Origin: Elainella sp. Prado103
GTDB lineage: Bacteria > Cyanobacteriota > Cyanobacteriia > Elainellales > Elainellaceae
DNA length: 40,992 nucleotides
NCBI GenBank assembly: GCA_025454395.1
Contig: JALOOM010000060.1
Location: forward strand, 1 to 40,992
Reading direction: 5' to 3'
Position numbers and translations under genes: made by a program. The notes under the pieces were generated by a model. That model ran no database searches and was not told the origin of the DNA. It was given only the letters and a program-made list of their open reading frames with translations. Shown piece after piece: positions 10,048 to 17,904 of the stretch (its first letter is position 1; every line of letters begins with the position of its first letter).

Positions 10048-10064
10048 TACCAACTATATTGGTA
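10048..10064 (-). promoter_or_regulatory. Second copy of the putative molybdenum operator
   Basis: TACCAA-N5-TTGGTA, with the same arms and spacing as the repeat at 4632-4650, lies 57 bp upstream of the GTG start of the luciferase-like gene. On the minus strand the central bases form TATAGT, a good -10, so a bound protein would block RNA polymerase. The N5 sequences differ (CTATA against ATTAG), so the match is not a simple duplication. Confidence 0.6.
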
Positions 10065-10164
10065 TCATGTCTGGTTTTAAAATGATCGCGCCCCATTAAG
10101 GATGCACTCACAGGCTGTATTCCCATCTCAGCCTACCTCTCAAATTTCCTTCGGGTTGGGGTGC

Positions 10165-10278
10165 CAGTATTTTAAAATCAGTACTTTAAAGTCAGTACTT
10201 TAAAATCAGTGCCCTGGATAGCTGATTGACTCATTAAAATGAACTTTATAGAACTCTGTAGAACTCTATAGAACTCTT
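10165..10278. repeat. Two short tandem arrays in the LLM/Lin0512 divergent gap
   Basis: A 14-bp unit (CAGTACTTTAAAAT type) is repeated three times at 10165-10206. A 10-bp unit, TAGAACTCT plus one variable base, is repeated three times at 10249-10278, ending 39 bp before the Lin0512 ATG. The 10-bp period is one helical turn and would suit stacked protein binding, but this may simply be another slipped-strand array. Confidence 0.85.
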
Positions 10279-10316
10279 TCACCTACAGAACGAATTGTAT
10301 TGCGAGGCATGACACG

Positions 10317-10679
10317 ATGCGGAAACGATTGGCGATCGAAATGGGAATGGGCATTGACCAACATGGACAAGATCCCACAGTTGCTGCGGCTAGAGCAGTT
10401 CGGAATGCGATCGCTCACAATGCCCTGCCCGGCGTGTGGGAAGTTGCAGGATTGAGCGATCCCAACGATATGATCGTAGAAGTCCAAATTGCTGTCCCTT
10501 ATCCCGATCAAGTCCGAACTGATGAAGTGCTAACAGTGCTACCCTTCGGACGAAAATCGATCACGGTTGAAGCAGGGGGCATGGTTGTCCAGGGGCGTGC
10601 TATTCCTGAGTTAAATGACAAAAATGATGAAATGTTGATCGCAGTTGCTGCTGTAACCGTTGTGATTGACTCGGTTTAA
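10317..10679 (+). CDS. Lin0512 family protein
   Basis: 120-residue protein of the Lin0512 family, small and widely distributed, function not established. Seen: MRKRLAIEMGMGIDQHGQD at the N-terminus, the AARAVRNAIAHNALPG helix, the VEVQIAVPYP strand and the VEAGGMVVQGR turn, all typical of the family. No membrane segment. It is alone on the plus strand, convergent with the Rep-like gene 32 bp away. Confidence 0.85.
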   Translation: MRKRLAIEMGMGIDQHGQDPTVAAARAVRNAIAHNALPGVWEVAGLSDPNDMIVEVQIAVPYPDQVRTDEVLTVLPFGRKSITVEAGGMVVQGRAIPELNDKNDEMLIAVAAVTVVIDSV

Positions 10680-10711
10680 TTCCTTTTAATTCTTTGCGAT
10701 TCAGTTAAATA

Positions 10712-11908
10712 TTATCCTGGGGCGTACAATCGATCAGAATTAATTTGAAATTGAATACTACTGACTTTTTTGCCGGGAATCTCCTGTGCGCCTAGAATGT
10801 AGCCTTCTTGACGCAATTCTTCGACCGTTCGCCAGAAAATTTGATTATTTCGGGAAGAATTACTGCCTAGCAAATCCAGATTTTTAAACAAATATTGTTT
10901 TGAAATCATCAAATATTGTCCATCTCGCAATGCATCCCATTTAATCCGACTGGCCAGGTAAATCAGCAGCTTGGTTTTATAGTCACATTTGGCGTTGCTG
11001 CCTAGCTTTTGGCTAATGTCAATATCCCCCGCAAACAGGAGATAGTCACCGGTTCGAGCCGGGCCCTCAAAAAATTCCAGCGCGATCGTATAGGCATCGG
11101 CAAGTTCATAGGTATAGTCCGCCGCTTTGACGAGATCAAAATCGCGAGGAACATGATCAATTTCATAATCTTTGATGCGTAATACGCTTTTAATCATGAC
11201 CTTAGCTCCCATTTGATTGCCTTTATGGAGCGATTGGGCTAACACCAGCTCAGTTCGATGCAAAGCCACTAGATCGCGATTGAGCTGGGAGCGCAGTTTG
11301 GCCGCAAATCCACCATCCTTGGTGCGGGTGTAGCCTAAACTTTCCAACAAATCATTAGAGCGAAAGGAGACGATCGGGCCATTGCCCTGTTGAGCAGCGA
11401 GCTTGTAGAGATAGAGTACGATCGATACTTGGCGCGGGTTCAAAAAGGTGAGTAATGCCATAAACAGCCGCTGGATTTTTCGATCTTGAATTTTCTCCAG
11501 CCCTTTGCTGACCCCACGATCGATACAGGCTTTCAGATCCAGGTTGGCATATTGCGCTTTTAAGGTTTCCCATTCTGCTGCGGTCAAATTTTCCAAGGGC
11601 ACTCGGCGGATCACAGCCACTTCACTCGCTTCTTGGGTATCGGCCTCCACCTGCATTTCCAGATAATAGCCTTCCGCATCCGATCGCAGGATCGGTAATC
11701 GCACATCTGGGTTTTTCAGCGAAGCTGCTGCTCGAGGCAACACCATCAGGAGGTGTCCATCAACCGGAAAAGCAGAGTTTGTGAGGTCAGATTGGGGCTT
11801 CAAGGCAGGCATGGAAATGAGACTAAAAATTTCAGACAGACCAGTAGACAGCTCAGTAGAACGATCGGAGTAGCACTTTGAGCAAGTGAGATCCACTCCG
11901 GTTTTCAT
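10712..11908 (-). CDS. Plasmid-type replication initiator (Rep-like) protein
   Basis: A 398-residue protein that reads like an iteron-binding initiator. From about residue 150, RKIQRLFMALLTFLNPRQ, then YLYKLAAQQ, FRSNDLLESLGY, and LRSQLNRDLVALHRTEL form a winged-helix pattern. A second similar unit follows at about 290-395 (KTKLLIYLASRIKWDAL, LDLLGSNSS, FWRTVEELRQEGYI). Paired winged helices are the layout of RepA/RepE/TrfA-type proteins. The gene points away from an iteron array that begins 129 bp upstream of its start. Neither the first ATG (11908) nor Met33 (11812) has a good ribosome site, so the start is uncertain. The role is inferred from fold pattern plus context. Confidence 0.6.
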   Translation of the reverse strand: MKTGVDLTCSKCYSDRSTELSTGLSEIFSLISMPALKPQSDLTNSAFPVDGHLLMVLPRAAASLKNPDVRLPILRSDAEGYYLEMQVEADTQEASEVAVIRRVPLENLTAAEWETLKAQYANLDLKACIDRGVSKGLEKIQDRKIQRLFMALLTFLNPRQVSIVLYLYKLAAQQGNGPIVSFRSNDLLESLGYTRTKDGGFAAKLRSQLNRDLVALHRTELVLAQSLHKGNQMGAKVMIKSVLRIKDYEIDHVPRDFDLVKAADYTYELADAYTIALEFFEGPARTGDYLLFAGDIDISQKLGSNAKCDYKTKLLIYLASRIKWDALRDGQYLMISKQYLFKNLDLLGSNSSRNNQIFWRTVEELRQEGYILGAQEIPGKKVSSIQFQINSDRLYAPG

Positions 11909-12036
11909 TCATTTAATGGCTCGATCAGATCACCCGAACCAGCGTGTTCCAGATCCTACTGCACTTTTTGCAAAACCACATATCTGGGGTTAGTTTTTTT
12001 GAAAAAGATTTTTTATCCCTACATCTAGAGTGAAAG

Positions 12037-12340
12037 CCTGTAACTCCGGCGGATGATTTTAGTTGTTAACCTGTAACTCCAGCGGATGATTTTAGCGGCA
12101 ATGAAGGGGGATTGGATCCAATTTGGCTTGTAACTCCGGCGGATGATTTTAGGGGGCGATCTCCGTAGAGAACGGGCGATCTGCTTTCTGGCTCAAAAGT
12201 CGTCTTATCTTAGCTCACGGTTCACCCCAAAAATCAGTTTGTCTTGTAACTCTGGCGTATGCACTGGTTCGATCGATTGCCTCGATCGAATTGATCAACC
12301 GATCCTGCTCCCTGGGGTTCAACCTGTAACTCCAGAGTAT
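12037..12340 (+). repeat. Iteron array, five copies
   Basis: Three near-identical 26-bp units at 12037-12062, 12070-12095 and 12127-12152 contain TGTAACTCCGGCGGATGA (A for G at one place in the second). Two shorter units at 12243-12260 and 12323-12340 keep CTTGTAACTCTGGCGTAT and CCTGTAACTCCAGAGTAT. The core is TGTAACTCYRGMG. All point the same way. The first two start 33 bp apart (three helical turns); later intervals are wider (57, 116 and 80 bp). Direct orientation, degenerate distal copies and a Rep-like gene alongside are the hallmarks of an iteron origin. Confidence 0.8.
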
Positions 12341-12570
12341 TGCCGATCAAAAACGGTTGAGATCCAAAATTTTCAGTGCTAACCTCTCATCAACTCTGAT
12401 CGTTGGAGGGCAAACCGCAAAGTTTTACAAATCAATTCTGGTTAGACAACATGCTTGGCTGATCCCAGTGGGATCGTTGCTTCAGCTTTGAATGGTTAGT
12501 AAAAAGATCAATAAAAAACCCTTCATGCTTCCCTACCACAGTCAGCTAGAGGGTTTCTTGAGTTGGTTGT

Positions 12571-12685
12571 ACCTCACTCAGTGAGTGAGGTTTGGATTGT
12601 TATGTCTAAAAATTTTAGCAACTTTTGGGGCTCTGGGATAGAGCCAGTGGATTTGTATGGCCATTTTGTTAACAAATTTGTTGAC
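12571..12685. repeat. Cluster of four palindromes upstream of the primase-like gene
   Basis: ACCTCACTCA-G-TGAGTGAGGT (12571-12591, perfect 10-bp arms); CTAAAA-A-TTTTAG (12606-12618); GGCTCT-N5-AGAGCC (12629-12645); and GTTAACAAATTTGTTGAC (12668-12685, one mismatch). None is followed by a T-run. They may be operators for the primase-like gene or structural parts of the origin. Confidence 0.8.
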
Positions 12686-12816
12686 CAATTTATTGCCCTA
12701 GCCGCTAGGTACCTGGGATCGTTGTCCTTCAGCTTCACAACTCGACAAAGCCAGAGGCAATTCATTCCATCAATTCTGCCAATTCTGCTAACTCTGCCAC
12801 CACTAGGGTTAGCGTA

Positions 12817-14643
12817 ATGGTGCAAGCGATTCACCCTAGTTTTGCTGGCGTTCCAGAGTTGAACAGTGATTTCCTCTCACTGTTTCCCCATCGGTTTGAT
12901 TATATTTACGCTGCTCATCCAGCACCTGGTCAAACTCCTGCATGGCAAACCGAAAGTCGTCATCCTTTAACCGATCGCTTGATCAATCAAGGTCGATTTT
13001 TGTATGGGGTGCGGTTTGGCAAAACCAGCCGCTATTGTTTGCTCGATATTGATATTGGTAGCCCCTATCATCCCGATCGTGATCCCTTTGCCATTGCTCG
13101 GATCACTGCGGCATTAGAATCGATCGGATTCACACGGTATTTAGCAATCACCTCTAGTTATAGTGGGGGCATTCATCTCTATTTTCCCTGTGGGGTGTCT
13201 TGCCCAAGCTGGGTGCTGGGAAGTGCGGTAACGATCGTCTTAGAAACAGCCGGATTTACCGTTAAACCAGGTCTATTGGAGGTGTTTCCTAACCGGAAAA
13301 CTTATCGGATTCAGGGACAACCCAGTTTGTTCGCTGCCCATCGTCTACCGCTCCAGGTGGGTTCCTATTTATTGAATTCAGACTTTGCACCCGTTTGGAG
13401 CGATCGTTCCAAATTTATTCAACAGTGGCATGTTTGCCAACAGCAAAACACGGTTTCAGCTCCTGCCCTGCAACGAATTCTCAAACAGCATGCTCAAACC
13501 CATCACTACATTTCGGGCAAGGCGGCTAAGTTCCTCAATGATCTGAACGATGAAATTGAAATAGGCTGGACAGGCTCAGGGCAAACTAATTATCTGTTAG
13601 GGCGAATTGCGCTCCGATCCTACATCTTTCATCATTTGCTGGAAGGGGGGGCTCCCCTCACAGGACAAGCTCTGGTCGATCAAATCGTGCAGGTGGCCCG
13701 ATCGCTACCCGGCTACCCAGAATGGTGCAATCATCAACATGAAATTGAGCATCGCTCAACCGAATGGGCTAGATGTGTAGAGAATAGCCATTATTTTCAT
13801 TATGGTATTAACAAAAATATTCATCAGATCGCTGCTTTATCTGAAGATCAACGATCGACTTGTACTCAAGTGGATGGAACCGATCGGTTAGACCTAACTC
13901 AAGATTGGAATCAGGTACAACTAGAAAAAGCTCGCGATCGAATCAGGCAGGCCATTGCCGATTTACTAAATCAAAACATCTTGCCTGCTCAAACAACCGC
14001 TCGATTTAAAGCGTTATTGACCTATGGCATTGGGGGTGGGTCACTCTATCGGCACAAAGATCTCTGGCACCCAGGCTTTCTCACTTTACCGAAAGACGAT
14101 TTAGAAAAGCATGGGAAAGAATCAGAACAATCTAGATCTGGATTTTCTGGATCTGGATCTTCTGGATCTGGATCTTCTGGATCTTCTGGATTTGGATCTT
14201 CTGGATCTGAAGATCTTCAATCCAGTTCTACCTTTAGTTCTACTCCTCAACCAACTACCAAACTGCTGGATCACTCTACAAACTTATTCCCTACTTCAGG
14301 TGGTAATGCCCTGCTACAACTGGATCTACACCGATCGCGATCAGAAAATTTAGCGGATTTAGGTGGTAATGCCTTGCTACAACTGGATTGTACGGATGTC
14401 TTGCTTGCGTTGTCTCTGGTTCAGCAGATCGATCTGGTTGAGGATTGGTCTATTCCTGGCTCGATCGATGGGAAACGAGAGGGTCTGTCTGCCGTTGGTT
14501 TTCCACAGGTGCAGGTTGGGGGCTGGCTGAAGGGGAGAGTCGATTTAAGCCAGTCTGAGATGCCTTGGGAGTGGAAGCCTCCAGTCGGGCGATCGGGCTG
14601 TTCCACCGGGCGATTTGATCCCATTGAATTCAAGCCGCCTTAG
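12817..14643 (+). CDS. Putative archaeo-eukaryotic-type primase (AEP/PrimPol-like) replication protein
   Basis: 608 residues. Residues about 50-190 show AEP-like motifs: GVRFGKTSRYCLLDIDI with a DxD metal pair (Asp77, Asp79), then SYSGGIHLYFP with the SGGxH nucleotide-binding motif (His120), then LEVFPNRKTYRIQG with a possible third acid and basic residues. A helical region (residues about 225-420) follows, then a low-complexity linker (residues about 430-460, Gly/Ser/Asp from a TCTGGATC-type DNA repeat) and a tail with GGNALLQLD repeated 21 residues apart. It is divergent from the Rep-like gene across the iterons. The motifs are visible; primase activity is inference. The ribosome site is weak. 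Confidence 0.55.
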   Translation: MVQAIHPSFAGVPELNSDFLSLFPHRFDYIYAAHPAPGQTPAWQTESRHPLTDRLINQGRFLYGVRFGKTSRYCLLDIDIGSPYHPDRDPFAIARITAALESIGFTRYLAITSSYSGGIHLYFPCGVSCPSWVLGSAVTIVLETAGFTVKPGLLEVFPNRKTYRIQGQPSLFAAHRLPLQVGSYLLNSDFAPVWSDRSKFIQQWHVCQQQNTVSAPALQRILKQHAQTHHYISGKAAKFLNDLNDEIEIGWTGSGQTNYLLGRIALRSYIFHHLLEGGAPLTGQALVDQIVQVARSLPGYPEWCNHQHEIEHRSTEWARCVENSHYFHYGINKNIHQIAALSEDQRSTCTQVDGTDRLDLTQDWNQVQLEKARDRIRQAIADLLNQNILPAQTTARFKALLTYGIGGGSLYRHKDLWHPGFLTLPKDDLEKHGKESEQSRSGFSGSGSSGSGSSGSSGFGSSGSEDLQSSSTFSSTPQPTTKLLDHSTNLFPTSGGNALLQLDLHRSRSENLADLGGNALLQLDCTDVLLALSLVQQIDLVEDWSIPGSIDGKREGLSAVGFPQVQVGGWLKGRVDLSQSEMPWEWKPPVGRSGCSTGRFDPIEFKPP

Positions 14644-14651
14644 TCAGAAGA

Positions 14652-15401
14652 TTAATTCATGATCTCAGGCAAATAGGTTTGCAGGATCGGTACTGAAATA
14701 GAGGCTGTGGTGGCATCGCTGGGCAGGCTGGGATTGATTTCGGTGTTGATGCCGATCACTTCACCGGCTTGGTTCAGCAACGGCCCACCCGAATTGCCCG
14801 GATGAACTTCTGTATTGCTCAAGATGACTCCATCACGGGTAATTTGGCGAAATTCACCCTGGGTGATCACTTCCGCTTTGCCATAGGGGGCTCCGATCGC
14901 CCAAACTGGATCGCCTGCCTGCGGAGTAGTTTCGGAAAACTGGGCCACTGGGAGATTCTGCACCCCTTGAACCTGAACCAGGGCTAAATCATGCTGAATG
15001 CCTCGATGGCGATTCCCGGTGGCCAGCACCTGAGCTGGGAATTCTTGCCCGTTGGAAAATCGAACTGTCCACCCCTCACCCCCCGCCTTAACCACATGCC
15101 CATTCGTGAGCACTAGCCCATTCGCAGTGAGGATCACGCCAGAACCGATCGACTGATTGCCCGTCAGCATGACGACTGAGTGATTGGCATTGAGAATGGC
15201 TGGCGGTGTACCGGCTGGAGCGTTGGTTGTACTGGTGTTGCGGTTGCCAAAAATTTGTTGAGTGCGTTGTCGGGCTTGTTCCAGCCAGGTTTCTAGATAG
15301 GTATAGTTGAGGAGGAAGCGACTGCTGATAACCAAGATCGTGGCGGTGAACGCAACCCGTAAAAACTCCTCAAAGCTGAATTTTTTAGCGGATGCAGCCA
15401 T
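14652..15401 (-). CDS. Membrane-anchored trypsin-like serine protease, no PDZ domain
   Basis: 249 residues. One hydrophobic segment (about 17-33) should anchor it in the membrane. The chymotrypsin-fold domain follows, with the triad His102 (LTNGHVVK), Asp138 (QHDLALVQV) and Ser204 (HPGNSGGPLL). It resembles the protease half of HtrA/DegP but ends just after the domain, with no PDZ repeat. The stop codon lies 8 bp from that of the convergent primase-like gene. The physiological substrate is unknown. Confidence 0.85.
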   Translation of the reverse strand: MAASAKKFSFEEFLRVAFTATILVISSRFLLNYTYLETWLEQARQRTQQIFGNRNTSTTNAPAGTPPAILNANHSVVMLTGNQSIGSGVILTANGLVLTNGHVVKAGGEGWTVRFSNGQEFPAQVLATGNRHRGIQHDLALVQVQGVQNLPVAQFSETTPQAGDPVWAIGAPYGKAEVITQGEFRQITRDGVILSNTEVHPGNSGGPLLNQAGEVIGINTEINPSLPSDATTASISVPILQTYLPEIMN

Positions 15402-15473
15402 ACCCTCGCCTCACGGTTCTTACTCCTAGAATAGGCTGGGAGCTGAAATTCTTGCAAGGATGAGCTGGGCTGG

Positions 15474-15802
15474 CTGATTGACTGACAAAACTCAAACCGC
15501 CCACTGCTACGCAGAAACAAGCTAAACCCTCTCCCAGAGCGGGCGAGGGGCTTTCGAACCAGGATTGGATTGGAAGTCCTTTTGCCCCTAGTAAGCTGCT
15601 GTGTACACACATCGCTGAGTTGCTGCTAAAGCGCTGATTGATCCCCCTAAATCCCCCTTAAAAAGGACTTTGAAGACTTTGGGTTTGGTTCCCTCCTGGT
15701 TAAGGAGGGTTAGGGAGGATCGGAACGACTTGTGTGTACAAGGTAGCCCCTAGTGGGAGCAGGGATTTAGGGATGAGGGGAAAAGATTGGTCAGTCAATC
15801 AG
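15474..15802 (-). mobile_element. Miniature inverted-repeat element, copy 1, carrying a nested insertion
   Basis: Perfect 13-bp terminal inverted repeats, CTGATTGACTGAC at the left and its complement at the right, flanked by a 10-bp direct repeat GCTGGGCTGG (15464-15473 and 15803-15812), a target-site duplication. Read in reverse it matches 24361-24533. With the inner insertion removed it is about 167 bp, against 173 bp for the other copy. No coding capacity, so it would depend on a transposase elsewhere. It lies at or in the broken end of a deacetylase pseudogene. Confidence 0.85.
15593..15745. mobile_element. Second miniature element nested in copy 1
   Basis: About 153 bp, flanked by a 9-bp direct repeat GCCCCTAGT (15584-15592 and 15746-15754) that is present once at the matching place in the other copy (24409-24417, complement). 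Near the ends lie inverted TGTACACACA (15602-15611) and TGTGTGTACA (15731-15740). The core is a long imperfect hairpin: GATCCCCCTAAATCCCCCTT (15640-15659) against TTAAGGAGGGTTAGGGAGGATC-type sequence at 15700-15721. Hairpins of this C-rich type are common dispersed repeats in cyanobacteria. Confidence 0.8.
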
Positions 15803-16125
15803 GCTGGGCTGGTGGAGTGGGTTGATTGTCGTCTACAGATGGTTCAAGGGGCGCGATCGGGGTTTGCCCTCTGTCGTCCCCCCGGTCACCATGCCGCCTG
15901 CGATCTATATGGAGGTGATTGTTTTCTCAATAATGCGGCTATTGCGGCCCAAGCGTTTCGATCGGCCAGTGCTGATCGGGTTGCCATCTTAGATGTAGAC
16001 TACCACCATGGCAACGGCACCCAAGCCATTTTTTATCACCATTTGTGATGGAAGGCGGATATGCGGTTGATGCGATCGGAATTAATGTCGTGAATGTGCT
16101 GAAGGGGTTTGAGAACTCCATTTAA
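15803..16125 (+). pseudogene. Deacetylase-family (acetylpolyamine amidohydrolase-like) pseudogene
   Basis: Remnant of a histone deacetylase-superfamily gene. From about 15820 the translation reads RSGFALCRPPGHHA, GGDCFLNNAAIAA and RVAILDVDYHHGNGTQ, the active-site His pair and first metal ligands. It then stops at TGA (16046-16048), and in another frame (from 16042) the family's C-terminal FVMEGGYAVDAIG segment with the catalytic Tyr runs to TAA at 16125. The central region, including the last metal ligand, is deleted. Upstream, WAGGVG-like sequence lies in a different frame across the element insertion, so the 5' part is also broken. The ATG at 15734 lies inside the mobile element and is not a genuine start. 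Confidence 0.8.
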
Positions 16126-16133
16126 TCCTGGAA

Positions 16134-17558
16134 TCATTGGATGATATGGAGCTTCAGGAAGTTGGTGCCGCCGGTTTGTCGCATCGGAATGCCGCCCATG
16201 ACTAAAATTCGATCGCCCGCAGAAACTATTTTGCGTTCTAATAGGCATGACTCGGCTTGCTGTAATGCTTCTTCGAACGTGTTCTTTTCTTCGGTGATCA
16301 GCAACGGTTTGATCCCCCAAATCAAGTTGAGGCGGTGATAGACGTTTTCATCGGGGGTAATGGCAATCACAGGAGCAGAGGGACGTTCGGAAGAGGCTAG
16401 CATGGCAGAGTAGCCGCTGCTGGTAAAGGCAACGATCGCTTTTAGGTCAAGAACATTGTCGATCGCGTTTAAAGCTTCACTGATAGCATGGGGAATGTCA
16501 CTTTTGGGCGGTGGATTATTGGTAAACCTCAGTTCTTTTTCCACATCATGGGCGATGCGGGACATCATCGCGACTGCGGCCACCGGATAGGCTCCCACTG
16601 CCGATTCGCCCGATAGCATCACTGCATCAGTGCCATCCACGATCGCGTTGGCCACATCACTGGCTTCAGCTCGCGTGGGGCGAGGATTTTGGATCATGCT
16701 TTCCAGCATTTGAGTGGCTGTGATCACGGGTAATCCAAGTTGATTACAGCGACGGATGATCCGTTTTTGAACCGTTGGAACATGTTCGGGTGGGATCTCT
16801 ACCCCCAAGTCGCCCCGTGCCACCATGATCCCATTGCATTCGGCGAGAATCTCTTCCAGGTTATTGAGCGCTTGAGGTTTTTCGATTTTCGCGATCACTG
16901 GCACATCAGCCTTACCCCGATCGGCGAGAAAGGTTTTGAGAATCTGTAGATCCTCGGCTTGGCGCACAAAGCTTAACGACACCCAATCGATCCCCTGGCT
17001 GAGCCCAAATTCCAGATCCTCCATATCTTTTTCCGTAAGAGCGGGGAGCCGCAAATTTAAGCTGGGTAAATTTACGCCTTTCCGACTCTTCAGCAAGCCG
17101 CCTTTCACCACGATACATTCCAGGCAATTGTGATCAATTCGCTTTACTTCTAGCTCTAATAACCCATCATCCAACAAGATTTGGGTGCCTGGTTCCGCTT
17201 CTTCGGCTAAAAAGGGATAATCGATCGCCACCGTATCAGGCTGAGCGCTAAACTCATCCAGCGGGACAAGTTTCAGCAGGTTGCCCTCAACTAAAGGGAT
17301 GCCACCATTGGATAATTCACTGACTCGAATTTTCGGCCCTTGCAGGTCTTGCAGGAGTGTGATCGGAGTATCCAATTCATCAGAGACATGGCGCAGCATC
17401 TCGATCGTTGCAGCATGATCAGAATAGCTACCATGGGAAAAATTCAAGCGGGCGACACTCATTCCCGCAGCTACCATTTGTTTGAGCACTTCAGGGGAAC
17501 GGCTAGCAGGGCCGATCGTGGCCACAATTTTGGTGCGATGGCTAGGCGCTAAAATCAT
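16134..17558 (-). CDS. pyk: Pyruvate kinase
   Basis: Transfers phosphate from phosphoenolpyruvate to ADP, the last step of glycolysis. Family landmarks: [26 protein letters not shown], the catalytic-Lys segment [34 protein letters not shown] and the K+-site region [11 protein letters not shown] further ATG at 17591 exists, but the one at 17558 has GGAG eight bases upstream and yields the usual short N-terminus [10 protein letters not shown]; it gives 474 residues. It ends after the standard C-domain and has no extra C-terminal domain. It is convergent with the pseudogene 8 bp away. Confidence 0.95.
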   Translation of the reverse strand: MILAPSHRTKIVATIGPASRSPEVLKQMVAAGMSVARLNFSHGSYSDHAATIEMLRHVSDELDTPITLLQDLQGPKIRVSELSNGGIPLVEGNLLKLVPLDEFSAQPDTVAIDYPFLAEEAEPGTQILLDDGLLELEVKRIDHNCLECIVVKGGLLKSRKGVNLPSLNLRLPALTEKDMEDLEFGLSQGIDWVSLSFVRQAEDLQILKTFLADRGKADVPVIAKIEKPQALNNLEEILAECNGIMVARGDLGVEIPPEHVPTVQKRIIRRCNQLGLPVITATQMLESMIQNPRPTRAEASDVANAIVDGTDAVMLSGESAVGAYPVAAVAMMSRIAHDVEKELRFTNNPPPKSDIPHAISEALNAIDNVLDLKAIVAFTSSGYSAMLASSERPSAPVIAITPDENVYHRLNLIWGIKPLLITEEKNTFEEALQQAESCLLERKIVSAGDRILVMGGIPMRQTGGTNFLKLHIIQ

Positions 17559-17904
17559 TCGCGGTTCTCCATCAAGGGTCATCTCTACCATAGAGGTTGC
17601 GATCGAATGATGAATGCTATCAAGCTTACAAACTGCTAGACTTCAGATTTTTTTAGGATTTTGGTTCAGGATTTTGGTTCAGGATTTTGGCTCAATCGAA
17701 CAGCGTTGGCAATGATCCGGCTGTCCTGAGCAGGTGTAATCAATTGGAAACCAATTGGAAATTAATCGGAAATTAATCGGACATCAATTGGAAGTGCCCA
17801 AAGCGATAAAAACAGTGGAATAAAATATGAATATGATAGGGTGAACAAAAAGGAACGAGAAATTAAATATTTAAAGATAGATTATAGGATTGCTTAACCC
17901 GAGT
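17559..17904. other. Gene-free interval with two short tandem arrays
   Basis: AGGATTTTGGTTC is repeated three times at 17655-17693 (the last copy has CTC). Then a looser array of about 11 bp, alternating CAATTGGAAA and TTAATCGGAAA units, fills about 17740-17793. No gene or terminator is evident; the pyk promoter is presumably here. Confidence 0.6.

Larger units (their letters stand above)
11909..12816. other. Putative replication origin region
   Basis: About 900 bp between the divergent Rep-like and primase-like genes. In order: an A/T-rich stretch (11990-12020, with runs of T and A) that could be the unwinding site, the iterons (12037-12340), a possible hairpin AAAACCCT/AGGGTTT (about 12514-12557), and a run of palindromes (12571-12685). 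No DnaA box with the TTATNCACA consensus was found. A reading frame of 71 codons (12602-12817), whose TAA overlaps the primase-like ATG, is possible but is built over the palindromes and is not called. Confidence 0.5.

Noticed and set aside
11909-12036. DnaA-type oriC
   Set aside because: No TTATNCACA box cluster and no dnaA or dnaN nearby; only the iteron-type organisation is supported.
12037-12340. Iteron array considered as a CRISPR
   Set aside because: Intervals between units are irregular (33, 57, 116 and 80 bp), distal units are truncated, and no cas genes are near.
12602-12817. 71-codon frame whose TAA overlaps the primase-like ATG
   Set aside because: Translational coupling is tempting, but there is no ribosome site, the sequence matches no family I know, and the frame lies over several palindromes.
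15734-16048. Frame with intact-looking deacetylase motifs
   Set aside because: The ATG is inside the nested mobile element and the frame ends before the essential C-terminal part, which continues in another frame; called as a pseudogene.
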